Below are positions 21,763-33,040 of a stretch of 64,000 bases of DNA, piece by piece. Position numbers and translations under genes: made by a program. Source of the DNA: Bos javanicus (taxonomy: Eukaryota > Chordata > Mammalia > Artiodactyla > Bovidae); contig NC_083869.1 of assembly GCF_032452875.1 (NCBI RefSeq), forward strand, positions 76,192,501-76,256,500. The letters are read 5' to 3'. The notes under the pieces were generated by a model that had not been told where the DNA came from, did no database searches, and was given only the letters and a program-made list of their open reading frames with translations. Every line of letters begins with the position of its first letter. Position 1 is the first letter of the stretch.

Positions 21763-23136
21763 CATCTTTCAGCATTTTATTTTATATTTTTTCTTTTTTT
21801 TTTTTAATTTTACTTTATTTTTAAACTTTACAATATTGTATTAGTTTTGCCAAATATCAAAATGGATCCACCACAGGTATACATGTGTTCCCCATCCTGA
21901 ACCCTCCTCCCTCCTCCCTCCCCATACCATCCCTCTGGGTCATCCCAGTGCACCAGCCCCAAGCATCCAGTATCGTGCATCGAACCTGGACTGGCAACTC
22001 GTTTCATACATGATATTATACATGTTTCAATGCCATTCTCCCAAATCTTCCCACCCTCTTGCTCTCACACAGAGTCCATAAGACTGTTCTATACATCAGT
22101 GTCTCTTTTGCTGTCTCGTACACAGAGTTATTGTTACCATCTTTCTAAATTCCATATATATGCGTTAGTATACTGTATTGGTGTTTTTGTTTCTGGCTTA
22201 CTTCACTCTGTATAATAGGCTCCAGTTTCATCCACCTCATTAGAATGGATTCAAATGTATTCTTTTTAATGGCTGAGTAATACTCCATTATGTATATGTA
22301 CCACAGCTTTCTTATCCATTCATCTGCTGATGGACATCTAGGTTGCTTCCATGTCCTGGCTATTATAAACAGTGCTGCGATGAACATTGGGGTACACGTG
22401 TCTCTTTCCCTTCTGGTTTCCTCAGTGTGTATGCCCAGTAGTGGGATTGCTGGATCATAAGGCAGTTCTATTTCCAGTTTTTAAAGGAATCTCCACACTG
22501 TTCTCCATAGTGGCTGTACTAGTTTGCATTCCCACCAACAGTGTAAGAGGGTTCCCTTTTCTCCACACCCTCTCCAGCATTTATTGCTTGTAGACTTTTG
22601 GATCACAGCCATTCTGACTAAACTAGAACACTTTCTAACACCATACACAAAAATAAACTCAAAATGGATTAAAGATCTAAACCTAAGACCAGAAACTATA
22701 AAACTCCTAGAGGAGAACATAGGCAAAACACTCTCTGACATACATCACAGCAGGATCCTCTATGACCCACCTCCCACAATATTGGAAATAAAAGCAAAAA
22801 TAAACAAATGGGACCTAATTAAACTTAAAAGCTTATGCACATCAAAGGAAACTATTAGCAAGGTGAAAAGGCAGCCTTCAGAATGGGAGAAAATAATAGC
22901 AAATGAAACACCTGACAAACAACTAATCTCAAAAATATACAAGCAACTCCTACAGCTCAACTCCAGAAAAATAAATGACCCAATCAAAAAATGGGCCAAA
23001 GAACTAAATAGACATTTCTCCAAAGAAGACATACAGATGGCTAACAAACACATGAATAGATGCTCAACATCACTCATTATCAGAGAAATGCAAATCAAAA
23101 CCACTATGAGGTACCATTTCATCTTTCAGCATTTTA
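21763..23136 (-). mobile_element. L1 with twin-priming inversion, inside BovB
   Basis: Bases 21780-22619 are the L1 3' end in antisense orientation, starting with a T-rich tail. Bases 22620-23119 are the adjoining upstream part of L1 ORF2 but in sense orientation. The free end of the inverted part (gaggtaccatttc at 23108-23119) and the start of the antisense part (gtcagaatgg read in reverse at 22610-22619) are neighbours in intact L1, with only a few bases missing. The duplication catctttcagcatttta is present at 21763-21779 and 23120-23136. This is the expected product of twin priming during one insertion. Confidence 0.93.
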
Positions 23137-23445
23137 AATAGCTCAACTGGAATTCCATCACCTCTACTAACTTTGTTTGTAGTGATGCTTCCTAAGGCCC
23201 ACTTGACTTCACATTCCAGGATGTCTGGCTCTAGGTGAATGATCACACCGTCGTGATTATCTGGGTTGTGAAGATCTTTTTTGTACAGTTCTTCTGTGTA
23301 TTCTTGCCACCTCTTCTTAATATCTTCTACGTCTGTTAGGTCCATACCATTTCTGTCCTTTATCGAGCCCATCTTTACATGAAATCTTCCCTTGGTATCT
23401 CTAATTTTCTTGAAGAGATCTCTAGTCTTTCCCATTCTGTGTAAC

Positions 23446-23596
23446 TGTGCTGCCTAACGAAATAGCCACTAGCTACACACGGCTATTGAAATATGGCTAA
23501 TACCACTTAGGAACTGAAGTTTTCATTTAAGTAAAATTAAATTTAAATAGACATAGGTGGCTAGTGGCTACCATATTGAACAGTGTGGTTCTATAA
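23446..23596 (+). mobile_element. hAT-type non-autonomous transposon relic
   Basis: The ends look like mutual inverted repeats: aatagccactagctacacac at the left and taggtggctagtggctacca at the right. The phrase ggctattgaaatatggctaa matches a common mammalian hAT-Charlie-type short element. The family name is not assigned. Confidence 0.6.
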
Positions 23597-25603
23597 TCTT
23601 TCTAAGTTTGATATATGTGACCCTCTCACCTAAGTATCTAAAACTGCCTGGTTGTTTTATGTGTACATGAATCAGTCCTTGTTCTGCAAGGGGCATAAAT
23701 CTTAGATTTCCTCCTTGGGACCAAACTTTACATTTTTGGAATTCCAAATATCTTCGTGCCTACCTTTCTCACTTCTTATGTAACTTCTGAACTTTGAAAT
23801 GTGCAGACAGATACATTTTTCTCATCCATGAGGACCTTTATGGCTCCACTCTTTATAAGGGAACATAGTTATAGCAGGACATCATAGAGAAACTGTCTAA
23901 GTGAAGAGTATCAGAACCCTTCTGAACAATAATACAGCTCTCTTCCATAAACACAAGCAGGTGTGTCCAAGGAGACACACTGTCACAAAGGTTATTAGTG
24001 TCTGTATTCCTTGAACTTCACCACTTCACTACAAGAACAAGACCTTAAGAGCCGAGCTGAGATGGGACTTCCTGTTCAAATTATTTCTGGGGCAATGATC
24101 TGGAGATAGTTTGTGCTGGAAAATGGCAGATGGTGGAGGAAGCTAGCAAGATATGTGATCCCAACTTAAGTCTAGGGATACCAAGGGGGAGTTCTAGACC
24201 ACGGATTGCACCGTGAATATCAGTTGCCTTGAGGCATTGGGAACTACATTTAGAACCTTGTACTCATCCATAATTGGGGTACACTAGGATGGGAAGCAGT
24301 AGCAGACAGAAGAAGGAACAGACGGTTCTAGTTGTCAGTGAGCACATAGGTAGAGATTGACTCCATCTGCTGAAGGGGATCAGAATGGAGGCCTAAGGAC
24401 ATCCCCAGCAGAATCACTTCTGACCTAAATAACTACACCTTCTCTTCTCTGCCTTCTTGACTTTCTATGTCTTAAACATGGCCATGCCTTCCAAGAACCT
24501 TCAGTCAATACTTGACCCCAATGTCCTCCGGGTTTGTTGGCATAAGCCAAAGTGCATCCTACACAGTGGCATTGAGCTCACACACAGGGCTGGCTGGCTC
24601 GTGGATGCACCATGGATTAACTTCCCTTTCTTCCCTGCTTCATCTCCGTTGCCCTCACCTGGCTTCCTAGGGTCAAGTTCCCAAGTGAACTGCTTACACT
24701 CAACTCCATGTCTCCTAGTTGACTTCTGAGGAAGCCAAACTAAATAACTCCCATAGAGTGCAAGTGTTCCCCTGCCTCCACCAGGTATTGCTCCTAGGGA
24801 CTCCTTAATTATTATAACAGGGTCCCATTTGGATCCAAATTCTCCCTTTTACATGAATCTCCTCTTATGATTTTCCTTTTTTTCTCCCTGCAAATTGGCC
24901 TCAACATGGTCAAAAGGCAAATGAAAATATGCTCAACATCTCTAATTATTGGAGAATTGCAAATCAAAACTACAATGAATTATCACCTCACACCTGTCAG
25001 AATGGCTGTCATCAAAAAAAGAAAAAAGAAATCTATGAACAATAAATGCTGGAGAGGATGTGGAAAAAAGGAAATCCTCCTATACTATTTGTGGGAGTGT
25101 AAATTGGTACAGCCACTATGGAAAACAGTATGGAGATTCCTTGAAAAACTAGAAATAGAACTACCATATGACCCAGCAATCCTGCTCCTGAGCATAAACC
25201 TGGAGAAAACCGTATTTTGAAAAGATGCATGCACCCTAATGTTTATTTCAATGCTGTTTGCAATAGCCAAGACAAGGAAACAATCTAAGTGTTCGATAAC
25301 AGATGGATGGATAAAGAAAAAGAGGTACAACAACGGAATACTATTCAGCCATAAAAGAATGAAATAAGCCGTTAGTAGCAACATGGGTGGACCTAGAGCT
25401 TATCATACTAAGTTCAGTAAGTCAGACAGACACAGACAAATGTCGTAAGATATCACTTATATGTGGAAGCCAATTAAAATGATACAGATGAATTTATTTA
25501 CAAAATAGAAGCAGATTCACTGACCTATGAGAAATCAAAATTATGATTATCAAAGGAGAAACATGGAAATGATAAATTAGCAGTTTGAGATTAACACATA
25601 CAC

Positions 25604-25852
25604 ACTACTCTATATGGGACTTCCCAGGTGGTTCCATGTTAAAAAAAAAAAAAAAACCTGCCTGCCAATGCAGAAACTATGAGTTCGATCACTGGGTCAG
25701 GAATATTCCCTGGAGAAAGGACTGGTAACCCACTCCAGTGCTCTTGCCTGGGAAATCTCATGGACAGAGGAGCCTGGCAAGGTAGAGTCCATGGAGTCAC
25801 AAGAGTCGTACAGGACTTAGTGACTAAACCACCACCACCCACTACTATATAT
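25604..25852 (+). repeat. Bov-tA SINE with internal poly-A, inside L1
   Basis: The body at 25616-25840 starts gggacttcccaggtggttcc. An expanded run of A (25640-25656) sits in the tRNA-like head, where related copies have ggtaaagaatc. Flanks actactctatat and actactatatat (25604-25615, 25841-25852) are the duplication with one or two changes. Confidence 0.87.
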
Positions 25853-25954
25853 AAAATATATAATCAAGAAGGACTTATTATATAGCACAGGGAACTCTAC
25901 TAAATATTCTGTAATAACATATAAGGGAAAATAATCTGAAAAAAATGGAAATTT

Positions 25955-28016
25955 ACATATATGTATGTATTCAGTTCAATTCATTTCAGTCACTCACTCA
26001 TGTCGGACTCTTTGTGAGCCCATGTACTGATGTATGCCAGGCCTCCCTGTCCATCACCAACACCCGGAGTTTACTCAAACTCATGTCCATTGAGTTGATG
26101 ATGCAATCCAACCATCTCATCCCCTGTCGTCCCCTTCTCCCACCTTCAATCTTTCCTAGAATCAGGGTCTTTTCCAGTGAGTCAGTTCTTCGCATCAGGT
26201 GGCGAAAGTATTCAAGTTTCAGCTTCAGCATCAGTTCTTCCAATGAATATTCAGGACTGATTTCCTTTAGGATGGACTGATTGGATCTCCTTGCAGTCCA
26301 AGGGACTCTTAAGAGTCGTCTCCAACATCACAGTTCAAAAGCATCAATTCTTCAATGTTCAGCGTTCTTTATAGTTCAATTCTCACATCCATACATGACT
26401 ACTGGAAAAAATATAGCTTTTACTAGACAGACCTTTGTTGGCAAAGTAATGTCTCTGCTTTTTAATATGCTGTCTAGGTTGGTCATAACTTTTCTTCCAA
26501 GGAGCAAGTGTCTTTTAATTTCATGTCTGCAGTCATCATCTGCAGTGATTTTGGAGTCCAAAAAATTAAGTCTGTCACTGTTTCCACTGTTTCCCATCTA
26601 TTTGCCATGAAGTGATGGGACCAGATGCCATGATCTTAGTTTTATGAATTTTGAGTTTTAAGCCAACTTTTTCACTCTCCTCTTTCACTTTCATCAAGAG
26701 GCTCTTTAGTTCTTTTTCACTTTCTGCCATAAGGGTGGTGTCATCTGCATATCTGAGGTTATTGATATTTCTCCCAGCAATCTTGATTCCAGCTTGTGCT
26801 TCTTCCAACCCAGCATTTCTCATGATGTACTCTGCATATAAGTTAAATAAGCAGGGTGACAATATACAGCCTTGATGTACTCCGTTCCCTATTTGTAACC
26901 AGTCTGTTATTCCATGTCCAGTTCTAACTGATGCTTCCTGTCCTGCATGCAGATTTCTCAAGAGGCAAGTCAGGTGGTCTAGTGTTCCCATCTTGAAGAA
27001 TTTTCCACAGTTTGCTGTGATCCACACAGTCGAAAGCTTTGAGTAGTCAACAAAGCAGGAGTAGATGTTTGTCTTGAACTCTCTTTCTTTTTTGATGATT
27101 CAATGGATGTTGGCAGTTTAATCTCTGGTTCCTCTGCCTTTTCAAACCTTGTCTACCTCAATGAAACCATAAACCATGCCATGTAGGGCCACCTAAGATG
27201 GACAGGTCATTGTGGAGTGTTCTGACAAAACGTGGTCCACTGGAAAAGGGAATGGCAAACCACTTCAGCATTCTTGCCTTGAGAACCCCATGAACAGTAT
27301 GAAAAGGCAAAAAGATAGGACACTGAAAGATGAACTCCCCAGGTCGGTAGGTGCCCAATATGCTACTGGAGATCAGTGGAGAAAAAACTCCAGAAAGACT
27401 GAAGAGATGGAGCCAAAGCAAAAACAACACCCAGTTATGGATATGACTGATGATGGAAGTAAAGTCTGATTCTGTAAAGAGCAATATCGCATAGGAACCT
27501 GGAATGTTAGGTCCATGAATCAAGGCAAATTGGAAGTGGTCAAACAGGAGATGGCAAGAGTGAACATAGACGTTTTAGGAATCAGTGAACTAAATTGCAC
27601 TGGAATGGGTGAATTTATCTCCAGTGACCATTATATCTACTACTGTGGGCAAGAATACCTTAGAAGAAATGGAATAGCCATCATAGTCAACAAAATAGTC
27701 CAAAACGCAGTATTTGGATGCAATCCCAAATCTGTTTGTTTCCAAGGCAAACCATTCAGTATCACAGTAATCCAAGTCTATGCCCTGACCAGTAATGCTG
27801 AAGAAGCTGAAGTTGAACGGTTCTATGAAGACCTACAAGACCTTTTAAAACTAACACCCAATAAAGATGTCCTTTTCATTATAGGGGACTTGAATGCAAA
27901 AGCAGGATGTCAAGAAACACCAGGAGTAAAAGGCAAATTTGGCGTTGGAGTACTGAATGAAGCGGGGCAAAGGCTAATAGAGTTTTGCAAGAGAATGCAC
28001 TGGTCATATACATATG
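25955..28016 (-). mobile_element. BovB LINE with inverted 5' part, inside L1
   Basis: Bases 25971-27145 are antisense BovB, from the 3' end to the middle of the reverse transcriptase. Bases 27146-28004 are sense BovB from the 5' leader into the endonuclease domain. The L1 into which both are set resumes at 28005, so they behave as one insertion. Flanks acatatatgtatg (25955-25967) and catatacatatg (28005-28016) are an imperfect duplication. About 1 kb of BovB between the endonuclease and the mid reverse transcriptase is missing. Two separate adjoining insertions are the alternative. Confidence 0.8.
27515..28003 (+). pseudogene. BovB apurinic endonuclease domain fragment
   Basis: About 160 residues of the N-terminal endonuclease of BovB ORF2 are in one frame. 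They include the start of the domain (NQGKLEVVKQEMARVNIDVL), ISELNCTGMGEF with the catalytic Glu of the fold, VIQVYALT, and IIGDLNAKAG with the conserved GDxN motif. In a live element this domain nicks the target DNA. Here the frame runs out of BovB at 28003 into L1 sequence. It is part of the inverted 5' segment of the BovB at 25971-28004. Confidence 0.85.
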
Positions 28017-28057
28017 ACTTACTTTGCTGTACACCTGAAACTAACACAAAACACTGT

Positions 28058-28291
28058 AAACCAACTACTTGTTGTTCTTGTTTTAGTTGCTGAGTCACCT
28101 GACTCTTTTGTGACCCCATGGACTATAGTCCAACAGGCTCCTCTGTCCATGAGATTTCCCAAGCAAGAATACTGGAGTGGATTGCCATTTCCTTCTCCAA
28201 GGGATCTTTACCACCCAGAGATTGAGTCTGTGTCTCCTGCATTGGCAAATGGATTCTTTACCACTGAGCCACCAGGGAAGCAAACCAACTA
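28058..28291 (-). repeat. Bov-tA SINE with TSD, inside L1
   Basis: The antisense body is at 28068-28281. The sequence aaaccaacta flanks it exactly at 28058-28067 and 28282-28291, and the L1 tail reads on across the site. Confidence 0.92.
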
Positions 28292-29264
28292 TACTTCAAT
28301 ATCAAATAAAAATTCAAGAAATAGGGCAACTCCAGATCTTCCTACTAGTGTTTACACATTTTGAAGCCCACAGGGTGTTTGATTGAGTTCTTTCTTACTT
28401 TTCCCCCAAAAGGCTCCCAAGTCCCTAAATAAATGTGTGAATAGAAGTGTTGGAGGCCTGGCCAGAGCCATCCAGCAACACCTAGATCCTACCACACATG
28501 TCCATGGGCAAAATGATAATGCCCAGTTACCAGCCAGTGTGAAATCGCCCAGTTTCAGTCAATAGCCTTCCAGCATCAGAAGTCCTTTCCCAGCCACACG
28601 ACCTGTTCTACATATAAGATCATCACGTGTTGTGTCTAGGTATGAAGGTTATGAGCATGTTTGTGAATCTTGATTTTACTCTTACCCACACTGTATAAAG
28701 TGTACTATTTATAGGAGAGTCCCAGCAGAGACCTGTGTATAACATTTTGTGCTCATTTCCATTGTTTGGCATCAATCCAGTCTCATTTCCCTTTCTGAGT
28801 TAGAAGTGGAAATCAGTGTAGGAATGGAGGTAGTTCTGCCTTCTCTACCAGTTTTTCTGTTATGTGAGTGGAGGCTAGCCTAGCATATAAAGTTAGGTAT
28901 AAGTACCATGTTTTGCAAGGTTGAACAGGGAACTGGATCTCATCTCTTACTTAAACCTTGCTTAGAATTCTCCCTAAGAATAGCTACTTGTTTACTTAAA
29001 ATATTGATCCCTGTTGAAACCTCAGGCAGGGTTGAGAAATCTGCAAAAATTGATTGGAGATCAGTGTCTCCATATAGTCTGGGTAAGCCAGGTTACCCTT
29101 TAAACCTGGCTTATTCCCTGGTAAATGGAAGTTAAAATACTATTGCTGATGGCTATAAGAATCAAGCGAGACACTGAAAAAGAGGTGAAGTGTAAATTAT
29201 GTTTCTAGAGACAATTGCTATTATAAACAAGGAAGAAGGTAAGCATGCTCTGTCTATGTTGCTG

Positions 29265-29515
29265 AGAGGCCATGCAGCTGAGTGGTTAAGAACTTGGCTC
29301 TGAGTCCCAGTTTTCTGAGTTTGAATTCCCTGTTCTGCCACTGACCACTTGTGTGACCTTGGAAAAGCTGACCAACAATTCTGGCCTCAGTTTTTCCTTC
29401 TGTTAAGTGGGGATAGTGATACTAGTATCAGTCATGCAGAGCTCCTGGGATGGTAAGTGAGGTCATGGTTATCAAGTGCTTGCAGCTGTATTGTGCACTG
29501 AGAAAGGACTATCCT
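29265..29515 (+). repeat. MIR SINE
   Basis: This is the best preserved MIR in the window. It has the tRNA-like part cagctgagtggttaagaact, the core gccactgaccacttgtgtga, then cctcagtttttccttctgtt and the tail to about 29515. Confidence 0.88.
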
Positions 29516-29780
29516 GCGGTCAACTAATATTGTGAATGAGTGAACACTCAAGGGCGTATAGAAAGGGTATGGTGATCAGAAGCAAAAGGATTAACTGGTA
29601 ATGAAAAAGAAAAATTGTCCAGGCAAGAACAGAGATGGGTATTTCTGAATTCACAAATTTTGAGATTTCCTTTTTAATTTTGTCTGACTTTAAATTACCA
29701 TCTGTTTTTAAGGGTGAGGGATTGGGGATCAAATTGGAGCAGTGTCCATCTTTAGGTCCAGAGGCAATTTCATGTTGCTT

Positions 29781-30079
29781 TTTTGTTTGTGCTGCTGCTG
29801 CTGCTGCTAAGTTGCTTCAGTCCTGTCCGACTCTGTGCGACCCCATAGACGGCAGCCCATAGGCTCCACCGTCCCTGGAATTCTCTAGGCAAGAACACTG
29901 GAGTGGGTTGCCATTTCCTTCTCCAATGCATGAAAGTGAAAAGTGAAAGTGAAGTCGCTCATTCGTGTCCAACTCTTAGCGACCCCATTGACTGCAGCCT
30001 ACCAGGCTCCTCTGTCCATGGGATTTTCCAGGCAAAAGTACTGGAGTGGGGTGCCACTGCCTTTGCCGCTTTTGTTTGT
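29781..30079 (-). repeat. Bov-A2 SINE (dimer) with TSD
   Basis: The body at 29791-30069 has a (gct)n tail and two monomers. The sequence ttttgtttgt flanks it at 29781-29790 and 30070-30079. Confidence 0.93.
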
Positions 30080-30189
30080 AATCATCAAGAATAACATGTT
30101 GGGTTTAAACTAACTTGGATCATGAAACAAATGAAGAATTCTACTCTTCTCAGTAAAATAGTAGAACTGAAACTTCAGAAGCACTTTCA

Positions 30190-30352
30190 TCCAGTGTCTC
30201 CCAAACCACTCAGCATGTCACGAATACCTTTCTCAAGATACAGATTTCTGGGTTAGGCCCCTGCATCAGTTATCAAGGAGTGAGCCAAAGAATTTGTCAT
30301 CTTCACAAGCACTCCAGGTGCTTTCTGATGATGGAGCACAGTTGAGACTCTC
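30190..30352 (+). mobile_element. MER5-like hAT relic
   Basis: The order is agtgtctcccaaaccactca, agatacagatttctgggtta, caagcactccaggtgctttc, then agttgagactc. This is a weak but ordered match to MER5-type elements. Confidence 0.6.
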
Positions 30353-31086
30353 ATCCAATCTAACCTCAGGACCTGAGCGGGATCTTGAACCAGGTCTCTT
30401 GGATTTCATTTCCATCTTCTCCCCTAAAGTGAAATTACATAGCATGTAGAGTATGATGCTTGGGGTATGCTAAGAATAAACTAAGTGTAATCTTCAAGTT
30501 ATTCAGGATGCCATGTTCTAGATTCTATAAAAATCTAAGGTGAAGTTATTTTTCCCTTAAAACTATACTTTTCCTTTGAAATTTTATCAAATTCCTTTCA
30601 ATTCAAAATGTAGGATTTGTGGTAATTGTAACTACTGATTATTGATACAGCAGCCACAATTACAGAAAGCCCTGCCTAAGTTAACACCTGCAACATGCCA
30701 AGTGCAGGTTTCTCTGTGTATGTTACACCTCAACCTTGAGAACAATTAAGAAATAGAAAGCTAGTGTGGGTACAGTGTGTCTTAAGAGTAACTACAAACA
30801 GTATCTTCAGGCTACTCTCATCATTTGTGAAAACACATTTATTGTTTGGTGGAAGGAGCAAAAATTTTGCCATAGTAACCACAGAAACCCTGAGTGTCTT
30901 GCCTGTTAGCTGTAATGCTGGGAGAATCTTCAAAAGCAGGGGAAAGGCCTTGGCAATTATCACCCAGAGAGTGACCCTTCATTTTAAGAGCTTAGGCTGA
31001 AGCTCCTGGGTTTGGAAACTACTTAACTTGATGTGTTAATGAATACTAACATCAATTATTTCAATTTGGTAAATTTGGGGAGGATT

Positions 31087-31398
31087 AATAAGCTATGGTG
31101 GAGAAGGCAATGGCAACCCTCTCTAGTACTCTTGCCTGGCAAATCCCATGGACGGAGGAGTGTGGTAGGCTGCAGTCCATGGAGTCGCTAAGAGTTGGAC
31201 ACGACTGAGTGACTTCACTTTCACTTTTCACTTTCATGCATTGGAGAAGGAAATGGCAACCCACTCCAGTGTTCTTGCCTGGAGAATCCCAGGGATGGGG
31301 GAGCCTGGTGGGCTGCCGTCTCTGGGGTCACACAGAGTTGGACACGACTGAAGCAACTTAGCAGCAGCAGCAGCAGCAGCAGCAGCAATAAGCTATGG
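31087..31398 (+). repeat. Bov-A2 SINE (dimer) with exact TSD
   Basis: The body at 31099-31386 ends in eight or nine agc units. The sequence aataagctatgg flanks it without mismatch at 31087-31098 and 31387-31398. It is one of the youngest-looking copies here. Confidence 0.95.
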
Positions 31399-33040
31399 TT
31401 TTCTACTGTGGGCAAAAGGAAGTTGTGATTTTCTTTAGATAAATTTTAAGGAATATTTTCACCGTTACCCAGTCCCCCTTTTGTTTTGTTTGGATTTGGT
31501 TTGGGTCAATCTTTTGTGATTGTATTCTTTGAGAGACAGTGGGGAAAATGACTTATTTTCTTTCTTCTATCACTAGCATAAATTATTATCATATATAACT
31601 ATAATAAGTATACTTAGAATAAATGAAGGAAAACACTAAAGTGAACAAGGAAGTCTAATTGTGGACACAAGGGTAAAGGGAAATAGGTAAGGTTTGAGAA
31701 TTTTTGTATCAAAAATTGTGATGGTCACACAGAGTCCTATATTATACCACTGATTCTCAAGTCACTACATATATTCTTCATGAAATAAGCCATGTACAAA
31801 TGAGTCTTGGTTTATAAAAGAAAGACATGCTGAAATAAAAATTAGGTTATATGCAAAAAGCATAAAAAAATAAAATTACTAATATTTTCATCTCTCAGAA
31901 GAAATCACCATACATGTTTCTTTTTTAGCATGCTTTAATATTGTTGAGATGATACAACTTACAAAACCTTGCTTTTTACACTCAAGAAGAGACATGTCTC
32001 ATGAAATGGGCAGCAGGGAAAATTGAGTTGAAATAAAGAGTAGTTTCAGAATAATTGTAGATTTCTTGGAAAAATAATATCTCCTCGTACTTGGGCCTCC
32101 CTGTTTTGAGAAGTTAAGAGAGGATAGATTCTATTGGGAACTGTGGACATATTAGTTACTGCAATGTTGATTGATTAAAAATATACTTCTAGAACTGGCA
32201 GCTCAGAATTTCTGCTCGAATGTCTCCTCCCTGTGCTTTCCTTCTTTATTGATTTTTGGGCTGTTAGAACGTTTTTCTGTTATATAATTGTCTCAAATAG
32301 CAGTGCTAGAGTCATGAGTCCCAGGTGTTCTACAACTGCTGGATCTCAGTTTCCTCAACTATATCATAGGCATTATTCTATTTACTCCACAGGATATTCT
32401 ATATGCATTAAGGTAGGTTAAACTGCAGTGTCAAATAAATTTCAACATGCAATAGCTTAAACAAAATAAGTCTTTAGCTCTCGTTAATAACGTAGTTAAC
32501 ATATGATGGTGCAGGAATCTAACATCTTTCCATGCTGAGATCCTGACATCTTCTACTTCCTTTTTGGCTGCCTCCATCAGTGGTGAAAGGAGAAAGCAAG
32601 TAGGGAAGAGACCTGATGGCCTGCAGGTGGCATATCTTCTTTCCACTCACATTTTTATTGGGGAGAACTTGTCCATACGGGTATAACTTCAGTGGTACTG
32701 GGAGCTTAAAAGTGCAGTTAATCCATCCACCCTCCATAGTCCTACTACTACAAAAGGAGGAGAAAATGGATATTAGTGAATATCAGTAATATCCAGCACT
32801 GTATTCACAACTTGTAAAACACAGAATAAAAGACATTCCAGAGTGAGAACTGAGCATACTTCCTTTCTTTCTTTCCCTGCATTTAAATCTACTCAGGGGA
32901 GTGAAAAAAAATATTATCAAACAAATGGTTAAAAGTACTGTTGCTGAAATTTGGCCAGACTGACTCTCAGAGAATGAGTTGGATGAAGTAAAAAGAAATA
33001 GCTTTATTGAAGGCCCATGTTTACTGAAGAAGTCCAGGCA

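Larger units (their letters stand above)
20218..23440 (-). mobile_element. BovB LINE, antisense, with nested SINE and L1
   Basis: BovB sequence occupies 20218-21047, 21218-21779 and 23137-23440, in total about 1.7 kb. It runs from the 3' end at the left (repeated cagttcagt) to a truncation at about 23440. It covers the reverse transcriptase region and part of the linker upstream. A Bov-A2 (21048-21217) and an L1 (21780-23119) were inserted later. The coding frames are broken by point changes as well. Confidence 0.88.
24903..28312 (+). mobile_element. Old L1 3' end carrying three nested insertions
   Basis: Host L1 sequence lies at 24903-25615, 25841-25970, 28005-28067 and 28282-28312. It starts in the C-terminal part of ORF2 (caaaactacaatgaattatc) and ends in the tail phrase acctgaaactaacacaaaac, then aactatacttcaat and an A-rich end. 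Removing the Bov-tA (25616-25840), the BovB (25971-28004) and the Bov-tA (28068-28281) restores one continuous element of roughly 0.95 kb. Confidence 0.85.

Noticed and set aside
27515..28093. Host endonuclease gene of 192 residues
   Set aside because: The sequence is the BovB endonuclease, and the last part of the frame is old L1 and SINE text.
32400..32760. Possible old transposon or LTR relic
   Set aside because: A few phrases looked familiar, but no ordered match to a family could be built, so it is left as unique sequence.
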